Of a DNA stretch of 64,000 nucleotides, positions 50,474-62,923 are shown piece after piece. Source of the stretch: Phenylobacterium sp. (lineage in GTDB: Bacteria > Pseudomonadota > Alphaproteobacteria > Caulobacterales > Caulobacteraceae); the NCBI RefSeq assembly GCF_016124325.1, contig NZ_WGNY01000003.1:78428-142427 (forward strand), in the 5' to 3' direction. The number at the start of each line of letters is the position of its first letter. Position 1 is the first letter of the stretch. The notes under the pieces were generated by a model that was not told the DNA's origin, made no database searches, and saw only the letters and a program-made list of their open reading frames with translations. Both the position numbers and the translations under genes were made by a program.

Positions 50474-52348
50474 ATGAGGAAACTGCTCTGGGCCGCCGCG
50501 GCGGCGTTCGCCATCGCCGCGCCGGCGCGGGCCGCGGGGCCGGACTTCGCCGACCGCCAGGACTTCGACTTCGCCAGCCGCGGCTTCGTGGCCACGCGCG
50601 ACGACCCCAAGATCCGCGCCGCCGACGGCCGGGTGGTGTGGGACCTGTCGGCCTGGGGATTCCTGGAGGCGCCCGCGCCCAAGACGGTGAACCCCAGCCT
50701 GTGGCGCCAGTCGCAGCTGCTGGCCAAGAACGGCCTCTTCAAGGTGACCGACGGGGTGTGGCAGGTGCGCGGCTTCGACCTCGCCAACGCCACCTTCATC
50801 GCCGGCAAGACCGGCTGGATCGTCATCGACCCGCTGACCTCGGCCGAGACCGCCAAGGCCGCGCTCGACCTGGCCAACGCCAAGCTGGGCGCGCGGCCCG
50901 TCGTGGCGCTGATCTACACCCACAGCCATATCGACCACTTCGGCGGCGCCAAGGGCATGGTGGCCCAGGCCGACGTCGACGCCGGCAAGGTGGCGGTGAT
51001 CGCGCCGAAGGGCTTCCTGGAGCACGCGATCAGCGAGAACATCATCGCCGGCCCGGCCATGAGCCGCCGCGCGGCCTATCAGTTCGGCATCGGCATGCCG
51101 GCCGGCCCCGAGGGGCCGCTGAATTCCGGGATCGGCATGGCGGTCTCCACCGGGACCCAGACGCTGATCCCGCCCACGGTCGAGATCGACCACACCGGCC
51201 AGGAGATGACGGTCGACGGGGTGCGGCTGCAGTTCCAGTACACGCCCGACACCGAGGCGCCGGCGGAGATGAACATCTACCTGCCGGACCTGAAGTTGCT
51301 GGACATGGCCGAGAACGCCAACGCCACGATGCACAACATCCTGACGCCCCGCGGGGCGCTGGTGCGCGACGCCAAGGCCTGGGCCGACGACCTGACCGAG
51401 TCGATCCGCCTCTACGCCGACAAGACCGACGTGATGATGACCAGCCACGCCTGGCCGCGCTTCGGCCGGGCGGCCATCGGCGACTTCCTCGAGAAGCACC
51501 GCGACGCCTACAAGTACCTCCACGACCAGACGGTGCGACTGATGAACGAGGGGCTGCAGCCGGCCGAGATCGCCAACCGGCTGCGCCTGCCCGAGGTGCT
51601 GGACGACGAGTGGTACAACCGCGGCTACTACGGGACGCTGAGCTTCAATTCGCGGGCGGTCTATCAGCGCTACATGGGCTGGTATGACGCCAACCCCGTC
51701 CACCTGGCCCCGCTGGAGCCGGCCGACGAGGCGGCGCGCTACGTGGCGCTGGCGGGCGGCCCGGCCAAGGTGCTGGCGGCGGCCCAGGCGGCCTACGACA
51801 AGGGCGACGACCGCTGGGCGGGCGAACTGGCGAACAAGCTGGTCTACGCCGACGCCAAGGACACCGCCGCGCGCGAGCTGCTGGCCAAGGTCTACGACCG
51901 GCAGGCCGCCGGCGCCGAGAGCGCCATCGGCCGCAACATGTACCTCACCGGCGCCCAGGAGCTGCGCCAGGGCGTGGCGCCGCCGCGCGTGCAGACCGCC
52001 TCGCTGGACCTGATCCGCAGCACCTCGACGTCCGAGCTGCTCGACCTGCTGTCGGTGCGGCTGGATCCGGCGAAGGCCAAGGACGGGCAGGTGAGTGTCG
52101 ACCTCGTCTTCCCCGACCGCAGCGAGCGCTACCGCGTGACCGTGAAGCACGACGTGCTGACCTGGGAGGCCGATCCGAAGGGAACGGCGGACGGGACTTT
52201 CACCATGCCCCGGGCGCAGTTCCTGCTGGTGGCGCTGGCGGGCGGCGACGCCTCGAAGGTGAAGGGCGAGGGCGACGCGGGCGCGCTGGCGCGGCTGCTG
52301 AGCTGGATGACCCCGCCGACGCCGGGCTTCCCGATCGTGACGCGGTAG
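50474..52348 (+). CDS. Alkyl/aryl-sulfatase, metallo-beta-lactamase fold (SdsA-like)
   Basis: 'YTHSHIDHFGGAKGM', 'PDTEAPAEMNIYLPDLKLLDMAENANATMHNILTPRGALVRD', C-terminal SCP2-like domain; signal peptide. Confidence 0.93.
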   Translation: MRKLLWAAAAAFAIAAPARAAGPDFADRQDFDFASRGFVATRDDPKIRAADGRVVWDLSAWGFLEAPAPKTVNPSLWRQSQLLAKNGLFKVTDGVWQVRGFDLANATFIAGKTGWIVIDPLTSAETAKAALDLANAKLGARPVVALIYTHSHIDHFGGAKGMVAQADVDAGKVAVIAPKGFLEHAISENIIAGPAMSRRAAYQFGIGMPAGPEGPLNSGIGMAVSTGTQTLIPPTVEIDHTGQEMTVDGVRLQFQYTPDTEAPAEMNIYLPDLKLLDMAENANATMHNILTPRGALVRDAKAWADDLTESIRLYADKTDVMMTSHAWPRFGRAAIGDFLEKHRDAYKYLHDQTVRLMNEGLQPAEIANRLRLPEVLDDEWYNRGYYGTLSFNSRAVYQRYMGWYDANPVHLAPLEPADEAARYVALAGGPAKVLAAAQAAYDKGDDRWAGELANKLVYADAKDTAARELLAKVYDRQAAGAESAIGRNMYLTGAQELRQGVAPPRVQTASLDLIRSTSTSELLDLLSVRLDPAKAKDGQVSVDLVFPDRSERYRVTVKHDVLTWEADPKGTADGTFTMPRAQFLLVALAGGDASKVKGEGDAGALARLLSWMTPPTPGFPIVTR

Positions 52349-52396
52349 GGCTAGGCCACGAGAACTGCCCGGTCCGCCGTGGCCGTCGATGCCCCG

Positions 52397-52975
52397 CTAC
52401 CCGATCCGTCCAAGGTACTCTGTGAGGCCGATGGTTTCGCAACACTGACGAAAGGCCTCAATCTGCGTGGCGTCCTGCGTGACAACCGTATTGAACGGCA
52501 TCCAATCAACGCCGATTAGCAACTGCGCCCCGTCGTTGGCGGTGAAGATGAGGCCGACAGCAACCTCACAAGCCGCGCTTGCCGCGTCTGGCTCCTGACC
52601 TGGAGGCGCCGCCGATTGGACGTTTGGCGCTGCGCCGAACGCGTCCTGAACGTCGGCGTCCTCGATGATGAACTCGGTCCGCCTCAGGACGCCAACTGTC
52701 CATTGTGCGAACGGCCACGGGTCGAAGCGACGGGGCGGCTGAGGCGCCTGCGCGGCGAGGGCCGACAATGTCGGGACCGCCAGCGAAAAGACCTCGAACT
52801 TGAACTCGAGGTCACGCTGCTGGACGTAGATCGGATAGGAGTTTCCATCGGCGTCCCGCAGCCAATGGGGGCCAAATCTGTCACCTATGGCCAAGCCAGA
52901 TAGGCGACTTCGCAACGCTTCGAAGGTGGCGGGCGCAGCATCGATTTCAAACGGCGGGTAGCGGCGCATGATCAT
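52397..52975 (-). CDS. Hypothetical protein
   Basis: 192-aa ORF, no recognisable domain. Confidence 0.6.
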   Translation of the reverse strand: MIMRRYPPFEIDAAPATFEALRSRLSGLAIGDRFGPHWLRDADGNSYPIYVQQRDLEFKFEVFSLAVPTLSALAAQAPQPPRRFDPWPFAQWTVGVLRRTEFIIEDADVQDAFGAAPNVQSAAPPGQEPDAASAACEVAVGLIFTANDGAQLLIGVDWMPFNTVVTQDATQIEAFRQCCETIGLTEYLGRIG

Positions 52976-53131
52976 CCTGCTGGCGTATTGATGAGGTCCG
53001 ACCGTAGTGCGCTACGACAGGTCCGCAACGGGTCGAAGGCGGTCTCAAGCCCCGTGTCCTCCCGGCCAAGCCTTGCGCGAGCAAGGCGCCGAGCCGGGAC
53101 CCAGCCACGCTGCGTCGAAGCCGCATCTCTC

Positions 53132-53194
53132 TCGCAGCGTCGGCGTTTGAGCGGCTGGGTCCCGGGTCTTCGCTGCGCTGCGCCCGGGATGACG
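53132..53194. repeat. 63-bp dispersed repeat, copy 1
   Basis: tcgcagcgtcggcgtttgagcggctgggtcccgggtcttcgctgcgctgcgcccgggatgacg. Confidence 0.9.
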
Positions 53195-53327
53195 TTGAAA
53201 TATCCGGCCGCATGGGTCGAATGCAGTTGTCGCGTTCCGACCTAGCAGTGGTTCCGGCGCGCGGTCGCAACCATTGCGGCGGCTTCCCATGCAACCTAGC
53301 CTTCGCCAGCGCTGCTAGAGAGGCGGC

Positions 53328-54101
53328 ATGAAGCTGACACTGCTCCTGATCGGCTTGGCCGGCGTCATCCTCTATGGCGCGGTCCTGGCGCTGACCTTTG
53401 CGTCGCCGATCCATGTCGAGCGTGCGGCGCGCGGCTTCATCCAGAGCCAGATCGAGCGGCAAATCGGAAGCGAACTTCGGGCCATTCGGGCTGAAGCGCG
53501 GCAACCCCGGGCTGGCCGCTTCGCCGAGGCCCTGGCGGAGCGGCATAGCGAGGAGATCGCTGCGCTGCAGGCGCGATTGGCCGCGGATGCGAGCGGGCGG
53601 ATCGCGGACGTGGTGGCCCGCATGCAGGATCTCGACTGCGCGTGTCGGGAACGGCTGCGGCAGGGCTTAGACGCTGCGGTCGGACTTCGAATTTCGGCGC
53701 TGGAACGCGCCGAACCGCAGCTGCGCCGGATCATCGAAGGCAAGTATGGCGAGATCACAGCCGGCCTGCTGCGCGACCTGCGGATCTTCGCGAGCGCCAA
53801 CCTTCTGGCGTTCCTGCTGCTGGTGGCGCTCTCGCTCCTGAAGCCGGATCGGCTGCGCCAGCTCTTCGTCCCCGGCTTGCTCCTCGCCGCTGCGGCGGTA
53901 GTGGCCAGCGGCCTGTATCTGTTTGGTCAGAACTGGTTCTTCACGCTGCTGTACGCGGACTATGTAGGTTGGACTTATGGAGTCTGGCTGCTGCTGATAT
54001 TCGGTCTCCTTGCCGATATCGCCCTGTTCAGAGCTAGGGTCACGACGCGCGTCGTGGACTCCGTGCTCTACGCGCTGGGACAGTCCGCGGTTCCCTGCTG
54101 A
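53328..54101 (+). CDS. Membrane protein of unknown function
   Basis: N-terminal TM segment, coiled-coil region, cluster of TM segments at the C-terminus. Confidence 0.75.
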   Translation: MKLTLLLIGLAGVILYGAVLALTFASPIHVERAARGFIQSQIERQIGSELRAIRAEARQPRAGRFAEALAERHSEEIAALQARLAADASGRIADVVARMQDLDCACRERLRQGLDAAVGLRISALERAEPQLRRIIEGKYGEITAGLLRDLRIFASANLLAFLLLVALSLLKPDRLRQLFVPGLLLAAAAVVASGLYLFGQNWFFTLLYADYVGWTYGVWLLLIFGLLADIALFRARVTTRVVDSVLYALGQSAVPC

Positions 54102-54121
54102 TCGCGTGAAGCGTCGCCCAT

Positions 54122-54184
54122 TCGCAGCGTCGGCGTTTGAGCGGCTGGGTCCCGGGTCTTCGCTGCGCTTCGCCCGGGATGACG
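54122..54184. repeat. 63-bp dispersed repeat, copy 2
   Basis: Identical to 53132-53194 except one G/T difference; direct orientation. Confidence 0.9.
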
Positions 54185-54418
54185 CTGGGGTGCGGGCCAC
54201 CTCGCGCATACTGGACCGTGACAACGGCCCTGCGGTCGGCTAGGGCAGAGGCGTCATGAGCCGCCCGACGCTGGCATCGCCGAAAGTATTCGCCGCTCCC
54301 CCCGCGGGGCGATGCGAGGCTGCGCGCGGCTAGATCCGCTCGTGACGTCGATCCCCCCGCAAGCCTTGCGGATGGATCGGCCAGTGTGCTCCGTCCGCGC
54401 CAGATGGAGACCTCCGCT

Positions 54419-55612
54419 ATGACCGCCTGGGAAGACCGCTTCAGCGACCGGATGGGCCGCGTGCGCGCCTCCGAGATCCGCGAGCTGCTCAAGCTGCTGG
54501 ACCAGCCCGACATCCTGTCGTTCGCCGGCGGCATCCCCGACCCGTCGCTGTTCCCGGTGGAGGAGATGGCGGCGGCCTACGCTGAGGCCCTGGCGACCAG
54601 CGGCGAGCAGGCGCTGCAGTATTCGGTGACCGAGGGGATCGAGCCGCTGCGCGTGTGGATCGCCGAGCGGATGGCCCGCGCCGGCGCGCCGTGCGAGCCG
54701 GCCAACATCCTGATCACCGCCGGCTCGCAGCAGGCGCTGGACCTGCTGGGCAAGCTGTTCCTCAGCCCCGGCGACAAGGTGCTGGTGGAGCGGCCCACCT
54801 ACATGGGCGCGCTGGGCGCGTTCAACGCCTATGAGCCGGCCTACGCGGCGCTGGACCTGTCGGGCCGCGACGCCGAGGGCGCGCGCTTCGCCTATGTGGT
54901 GCCCGACTTCGCCAATCCGACCGGGCGCACCATGACGCGCGCCGAGCGCGAAACGCTGCTGGACCTGGCCGAGGCGCACGGCTTCGCGATCATCGAGGAC
55001 GGCGCCTACCGCGACCTGCGCTTCGCCGGCGAGGACGAGCCCTCGATCATCGGCTTGGACGCTGCGCGGTCGGGCGGGATCGAGGCGGGGCGGACGATCT
55101 TCTGCGGCACCTTCTCCAAGACGGTCTCGCCGGCCCTGCGGCTGGGCTGGGTGTGCGCGCCGCGGGCGGTGATCGAGAAGCTCACCCTGCTGAAGCAGGG
55201 TGCCGACCTGCACGCCTCGACGATCAACCAGATGGCGGCCTGGAAGGTGGTCTCCGAAGGTCACGAGCAGCGGCTGGGCATGCTGCGCGCCCGGTATCGC
55301 GAGCATTCCGAGGCCATGCAGACGGCGCTGTCGCGGCACATGCCGCTGGGCGTGCGCTGGACCACGCCGCAGGGCGGGATGTTCGTGTGGCTGGAGCTGC
55401 CCCAGGGCATGGACGGCGCGCGGCTGCTGGAGGCGGCGCTGGCCGAGGAGCGCGTGGCGTTCGTGCCGGGCGCGCCGTTCCACGCCACCGATGCGGCGGC
55501 CAACACCATCCGGCTGAGCTACTCCCTGCCGTCGCCCGACGACATCGACGAGGGCGTGCGGCGGCTGGCCCGGGTGATCGACAGCCGGATGGCCCACGCG
55601 CGGGTGGGATAG
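54419..55612 (+). CDS. PLP-dependent class I/II aminotransferase (2-aminoadipate transaminase-like)
   Basis: 'ILSFAGGIPDPSLFPVEEMAAAY', 'ITAGSQQALDLLGKLFLSPGD', 'GTFSKTVSPALRLGWV'; alternative starts 54386/54404. Confidence 0.9.
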   Translation: MTAWEDRFSDRMGRVRASEIRELLKLLDQPDILSFAGGIPDPSLFPVEEMAAAYAEALATSGEQALQYSVTEGIEPLRVWIAERMARAGAPCEPANILITAGSQQALDLLGKLFLSPGDKVLVERPTYMGALGAFNAYEPAYAALDLSGRDAEGARFAYVVPDFANPTGRTMTRAERETLLDLAEAHGFAIIEDGAYRDLRFAGEDEPSIIGLDAARSGGIEAGRTIFCGTFSKTVSPALRLGWVCAPRAVIEKLTLLKQGADLHASTINQMAAWKVVSEGHEQRLGMLRARYREHSEAMQTALSRHMPLGVRWTTPQGGMFVWLELPQGMDGARLLEAALAEERVAFVPGAPFHATDAAANTIRLSYSLPSPDDIDEGVRRLARVIDSRMAHARVG

Positions 55613-55679
55613 GCGGCCGGGACGGCTTGCCCCCGCCCCGCCCCGGACCCAATCTGCCGGTCCGCGGGAGGGGACGCGC

Positions 55680-56342
55680 ATGCTTCGAACGATGATGGCC
55701 GCAGTGCTGGGCCTGGGGCTGGTCGCGGCGGCGCCGCAGCTCGCGCCGGACCGGGTGCGGACGGTGGGAAATATCGCCGTGGCCGCCGCCGCCCTGGACG
55801 GTCGGGACGCCCTGAAGGTGACCGACCTCGGCCCGCCGTTCGGCCAGACCGACAAGCTGGTGGTCATTCCCGGCACCGACTTCGGGGACGGGGAGATCGA
55901 GGCCTGGGTGGCCGGCGCGCCCGCCGCGGAGGGCGCCTCGGCCGGGGCGCGCGGCTTCGTGGGGCTGATGTTCCGGCTGTCGGCGGATGGCCGCACGGGC
56001 GAGGGCTTCTACATCCGGCCCACCAACGGACGGGCCGAGGACCAGGAGCGGCGCAACCACGCGGTCCAGTACATCTCGGCGCCCGACTGGCCGTGGGAGC
56101 GGCTGCGCCGGGAGACGCCGTCGCGATACGAGAGCTACGCCGACATGGAGCCCGGCCACTGGGTGCGGATGCGCATCGTGGTGAAGGGCGACAAGGCGCG
56201 GCTGTTCCTGGGCGACGCGCCGCAGCCGGCGCTGATCGTCAACGACCTGAAAGGCGGCGCGGACCGCCGCGGCGCCGTGGCGCTGTGGATCGGCCCCGGC
56301 ACGGTGGCGCATTTCTCCGGCCTGACGATCCGGACCGAGTAG
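55680..56342 (+). CDS. Secreted LamG/DUF1080-like domain protein
   Basis: Signal peptide; 'FGDGEIEAWVAGAP', 'GFVGLMFRLSADGRTGEGFYIRPTNGRAEDQERRNHAVQYISAPDWPW', 'GAVALWIGPGTVAHFSGLTI'. Confidence 0.72.
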   Translation: MLRTMMAAVLGLGLVAAAPQLAPDRVRTVGNIAVAAAALDGRDALKVTDLGPPFGQTDKLVVIPGTDFGDGEIEAWVAGAPAAEGASAGARGFVGLMFRLSADGRTGEGFYIRPTNGRAEDQERRNHAVQYISAPDWPWERLRRETPSRYESYADMEPGHWVRMRIVVKGDKARLFLGDAPQPALIVNDLKGGADRRGAVALWIGPGTVAHFSGLTIRTE

Positions 56343-56386
56343 GGCGCAGACTGGCGGCGGGCGCCGACTTGGCCCATTGACGGCGC

Positions 56387-58015
56387 ATGGCCGAGGCGAC
56401 GACGCGGATCGAGGGCGAGTTCGACTACATCGTGGTCGGCGCGGGCTCGGCCGGCTGCGTGCTGGCCAACCGGCTCTCGGCCGATCCGAAGGCCCGCGTG
56501 CTGGTGCTGGAGGCGGGCGGCCGGGACGACTGGATCTGGTTCCACATCCCGGTCGGCTACCTCTTCGCCATCGGCAATCCGCGCTCGGACTGGATGTTCG
56601 AGACCGAGGCCGAGCCGGGCCTGAACGGGCGCAAGCTGAAATATCCGCGCGGCAAGGTGATCGGCGGCTCGTCGGCGATCAACGCCATGATCTCCATGCG
56701 CGGCCAGGCGGCCGACTACGACCACTGGCGCCAGCTGGGCCTGACCGGCTGGGGCTGGGACGACGTGGCGCCGGTGTTCCGGGCGCTGGACGACCACTTC
56801 CTCGGCGAGACCGAGCACCACGGCGCCGGCGGCGAGTGGCGGGTGGAGGCGCCGCGCGTGCGCTGGGCGGTGCTGGACGCCATCGCCCGGGCCGCCGTGG
56901 AGATGGGCGTGCCGGCCACCGCCGACTTCAACACCGGCGACAACGAGGGCGTGGGAGTGTTCCACGTGAACCAGAAGCGGGGGCTGCGCTGGTCGGCGGC
57001 CAAGGCGTTCCTGACGCCCGCCCTGTCGCGGCCCAACCTGCGGCTGGAGACCGGGGTGCTGGTGGAGAAGGTGGTGTTCGAGGCCGGCCGCGCCACGGCC
57101 GTGCGCTTCCGGCGCGGCGGCCAGGTCTTCGAGGCGCGGGCGCGGGGCGAGGTGATCCTCTCGGCCGGGTCGGTGGGCTCGACCCAGATCCTGCAGCTGT
57201 CGGGCGTGGGGCCGGGCGACTGGTTGGCCGAGGCCGGGGCGCCGGTCGTGGTCGACCGCCAGGGCGTGGGGCGCAACCTGCAGGACCATCTGCAGCAGCG
57301 GGCGATCTACAGGGTGCGCGGCGTGCCGACGCTGAACGGGCGCTATCACAACCTGATCACGCGCGGGCTGATGGGGGCGGAGTACGCGCTGTTCCGCACC
57401 GGGCCGCTGACCATGGCCCCGTCGCAGCTGGGCATCTTCACGCGCTCATCGCCCGAGCATGAGCGGCCCAACATCCAGTTCCACGTCCAGCCGCTGTCGC
57501 TCGACAGGTTCGGCGATCCGCTGCACCGGTTCGCGGCGGTGACGGTGGCGCCCTGCAACCTGCGGCCCACCTCGCGCGGGACGATCCGGCTGCGTTCGGC
57601 CGACCCGGCCGCGGCGCCCGTCATCGCGCCGAACTACCTGGCGACGGACGCGGATCGCCGGGTGGCGGCCGACGCCATCGGCGTGACCCGGCGGCTGATG
57701 GGCCAGCCGGCGCTCAAGCCCTATTCGCCCGAGGAGTATCTGCCGGGGCCGGCCGTGGGCGACGATCCGGACTCGCTGGCCCGGGCGGCCGGCGACATCG
57801 GCACGACGATCTTCCACCCCGTGGGCGTGACGAAGATGGGCCTGGCGAGCGACCCGCTGGCGGTGGTGGACGCGCGGCTGCGGGTGATGGGCGTGGAGGC
57901 CCTGCGGGTGATCGACGCCTCGGTGATGCCGACCATCACCTCCGGCAACACCAATACGCCCACCATCATGATCGCCGAGAAGGGTGCGCGGATGGTGCTG
58001 GAGGACGGGCGGTAG
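56387..58015 (+). CDS. GMC-family oxidoreductase (choline dehydrogenase-like)
   Basis: 'DYIVVGAGSAGCVLANRLS', 'PRGKVIGGSSAINAMISMRG', 'VIDASVMPTITSGNTNTPTIMIAEKGA'. Confidence 0.95.
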   Translation: MAEATTRIEGEFDYIVVGAGSAGCVLANRLSADPKARVLVLEAGGRDDWIWFHIPVGYLFAIGNPRSDWMFETEAEPGLNGRKLKYPRGKVIGGSSAINAMISMRGQAADYDHWRQLGLTGWGWDDVAPVFRALDDHFLGETEHHGAGGEWRVEAPRVRWAVLDAIARAAVEMGVPATADFNTGDNEGVGVFHVNQKRGLRWSAAKAFLTPALSRPNLRLETGVLVEKVVFEAGRATAVRFRRGGQVFEARARGEVILSAGSVGSTQILQLSGVGPGDWLAEAGAPVVVDRQGVGRNLQDHLQQRAIYRVRGVPTLNGRYHNLITRGLMGAEYALFRTGPLTMAPSQLGIFTRSSPEHERPNIQFHVQPLSLDRFGDPLHRFAAVTVAPCNLRPTSRGTIRLRSADPAAAPVIAPNYLATDADRRVAADAIGVTRRLMGQPALKPYSPEEYLPGPAVGDDPDSLARAAGDIGTTIFHPVGVTKMGLASDPLAVVDARLRVMGVEALRVIDASVMPTITSGNTNTPTIMIAEKGARMVLEDGR

Positions 58016-58023
58016 GGGAAATC

Positions 58024-58148
58024 GTCATCCCAGGCCTTGTGCCTGGGATCCCTCTGTCGGTCGCAGCGAGTCCGCCGATGGGGCGCAGGGCAGGTCGCAG
58101 GCTCAACGCCCGCGGCGGGAGGGATCCTCGCCACAAGGGCGAGGATGA
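58024..58148. repeat. Inverted repeat (GTCATCCCAGGC...GAGGATGAC) between convergent genes
   Basis: gtcatcccaggccttgtgcctgggatccctc ... gagggatcctcgccacaagggcgaggatgac. Confidence 0.75.
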
Positions 58149-58158
58149 CGCCGACAAA

Positions 58159-60915
<2,757 letters not shown>

Positions 60916-61198
60916 GTCAGGGTGTCCGTCCGGCGGCGATAGGGCCCTTCGCCGCCTCGAAAAAACGCGCTTTTAGGGGCGTGGGTGACTTAAGGACTGC
61001 CCCCGTCCAAGTCAACGCAAGGTCCCCCGTCGCGGGACGCCTCGCCCCGCAAGCCGCCCTTAGAGGCGAGTAGCGTGGCAAGATTGTGAAGACCCGGCTT
61101 CGACCGGGGCGCCGCAACGCTTCGGCTCGGGACAGACCGCAACCCGACGACGAGACGCCGACCTGTCGGCTCGCCTCCGGGTTGACGCGACACACGGC

Positions 61199-61909
61199 AT
61201 GGCTTCCAAGACCGGCATGGCCTCCAAGACCCGCATGGCCGAGCTGGTGAAGGCGTTCGAGGTCAAGGCCGCGCTCGCCGACCTCGATGCGCACCCCGAA
61301 CTGCTGCGCGTGCGCGACGAGCAGGGCCGCACCTGGCTGCACCTGACCGCCGCCCAGCCGGTCGAGGGCGACGCCGCCAAGGCCGACGCCAGCGTCGCCC
61401 TGGCCGACGGGCTGATCGACCGCGGCCTCGACCCGAACGACGCGGCCTTCACCGAAGGGCCTAACGGCGAGTGGCGCGCGACGCCCCTCTGGTACGCCAT
61501 CTCCCGTGGCCGCAACCTGACCCTGGCGCGGTTCCTCCTCCAGCGCGGCTGCGATCCCGACCACTGCATGTTCGCCGCGGCCTGGAACCGCGACGTGGAG
61601 GCGATCCGGCTGCTGCGCCGCCACGGCGCGCCCCTGCGCAGCGACGTCTTCGTGGAGGCTGTCGGCTGGAGCCGGTTCGAGGCGGCCGAGGAGTTCCTGC
61701 GCCAGGGCGCCAATCCCAACGCCATCGGCAAGGACGGGCGCACGGCCTTGCACATGATGCTGGACAAGGGCAGCGCGCCCGAACACCTGGCGATGGTGAT
61801 CGGCTTCGGCGCCCGCGGCGACATTCCCGGGCCGGACGGGCGCACCGCGGTCGACATCCTGCGCCGCAAAAGGGATCCGGCGTACCGGGCGCTCGCGAAC
61901 CGCTTCTAG
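61199..61909 (+). CDS. Ankyrin-repeat protein
   Basis: 'GATPLW..AISRGRNLTLARFLLQRGCDPDH...EEFLRQGANPNAIGKDGRTALHMMLDKG'-type ankyrin units. Confidence 0.83.
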   Translation: MASKTGMASKTRMAELVKAFEVKAALADLDAHPELLRVRDEQGRTWLHLTAAQPVEGDAAKADASVALADGLIDRGLDPNDAAFTEGPNGEWRATPLWYAISRGRNLTLARFLLQRGCDPDHCMFAAAWNRDVEAIRLLRRHGAPLRSDVFVEAVGWSRFEAAEEFLRQGANPNAIGKDGRTALHMMLDKGSAPEHLAMVIGFGARGDIPGPDGRTAVDILRRKRDPAYRALANRF

Positions 61910-61972
61910 AGGCCTTCCCACTCACGACGAGGCGTCGTGCGTGGACAAGAAGGCCTCTGAACTCAACGTGCT
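61905..61972. repeat. Composite palindromic intergenic element, copy 3 (truncated)
   Basis: ctagaggccttcccactcacgacgaggcgtcgtgcgtggacaagaaggcctctgaactcaacgtgctct. Confidence 0.8.
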
Positions 61973-62833
61973 CTGACGCCGAGGGGCCGACGACAGTGTC
62001 CCGCGCGTGGCGACGATCACCGCGACGGCCGCCGCCGCATAGGCGAGGGCGGCGTACATGGCGCCGGCCGGGTTGAGGTCGCTGAAGCGGTTGAAGGCCC
62101 AGTGCATCAGGATCGCAGGGATCACCGCGCCGCGCGCATTGATCGTCACCCACGACATCAAGACCGTCGCCGACACCATGGCGACGCAGAACCAGCCGAG
62201 CGGCAGGCTCGACTGCGGCATGCCGGAGAACAGGAACGCCGGCAGGTGCCAGACGGTCCAGATCGCGCCGAGCAGGAGGGCGGCCGTCGTCGGATTGAAG
62301 CGATCCAGCATCCGCGGCAGGGCGAACCCGCGCCAGCCCGGGTCCTCCCCGATCGGCCCCGGGTCCAGCACCAGCATGACCAGGCCCGCGGCGACGAACT
62401 GCGGCCAGTGCGCGACCTCGAACACCGGCGGGGGCGGGGTGTGCGTGACCAGGGCCTGGACGAAGCGCGCGCCGAGCGCCAGCGCCGCCACGCCCAGGGT
62501 GGCGATGGCGTACCAGCGCAGGCCGAAGCGCCAGCGGAAGATCCGGCCCAACAGCTCGCGCAGGCCGGCGCGCCCCGCGTAGCGGGCGGTGATGGCGAGC
62601 GTCAGCAGGGTCGGGGACCACACGGTGACGAAGATCAGTGGGTTCCACAGCGTCACGGGCCCGAACAGCCTCGTCATCGGTTCGCCAAGCGCCGCGTAGA
62701 GGAGGCCGACCCCCCAGGCCCACGCGAAGACGAGGAGGTAGAACAGGCCAAGGCCGTCGCGCCGACGCGGGGCGCTCAGGCTTGGGGGTGCGGCGCGCGT
62801 GGGCTGAGGTGAGGAGAGGTCGCGGTTGGACAT
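61922..62833 (-). CDS. CPBP-family intramembrane metalloprotease
   Basis: 'GPIGEDPGWRGFALPRML', 'WHLPAFLF', 'VIPAILMHWAFNRF'; multiple TM segments. Confidence 0.88.
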   Translation of the reverse strand: MSNRDLSSPQPTRAAPPSLSAPRRRDGLGLFYLLVFAWAWGVGLLYAALGEPMTRLFGPVTLWNPLIFVTVWSPTLLTLAITARYAGRAGLRELLGRIFRWRFGLRWYAIATLGVAALALGARFVQALVTHTPPPPVFEVAHWPQFVAAGLVMLVLDPGPIGEDPGWRGFALPRMLDRFNPTTAALLLGAIWTVWHLPAFLFSGMPQSSLPLGWFCVAMVSATVLMSWVTINARGAVIPAILMHWAFNRFSDLNPAGAMYAALAYAAAAVAVIVATRGTLSSAPRRQSTLSSEAFLSTHDASS

Positions 62834-62923
62834 CGGGTCTTCCTTCCGGTTGCGGAAGGCCAGGAGCCCGATGCGCGTCGTCGTCGTCTCGGCGAGTCCG
62901 GAAAAGGCTGGTCGAATTCGAAC

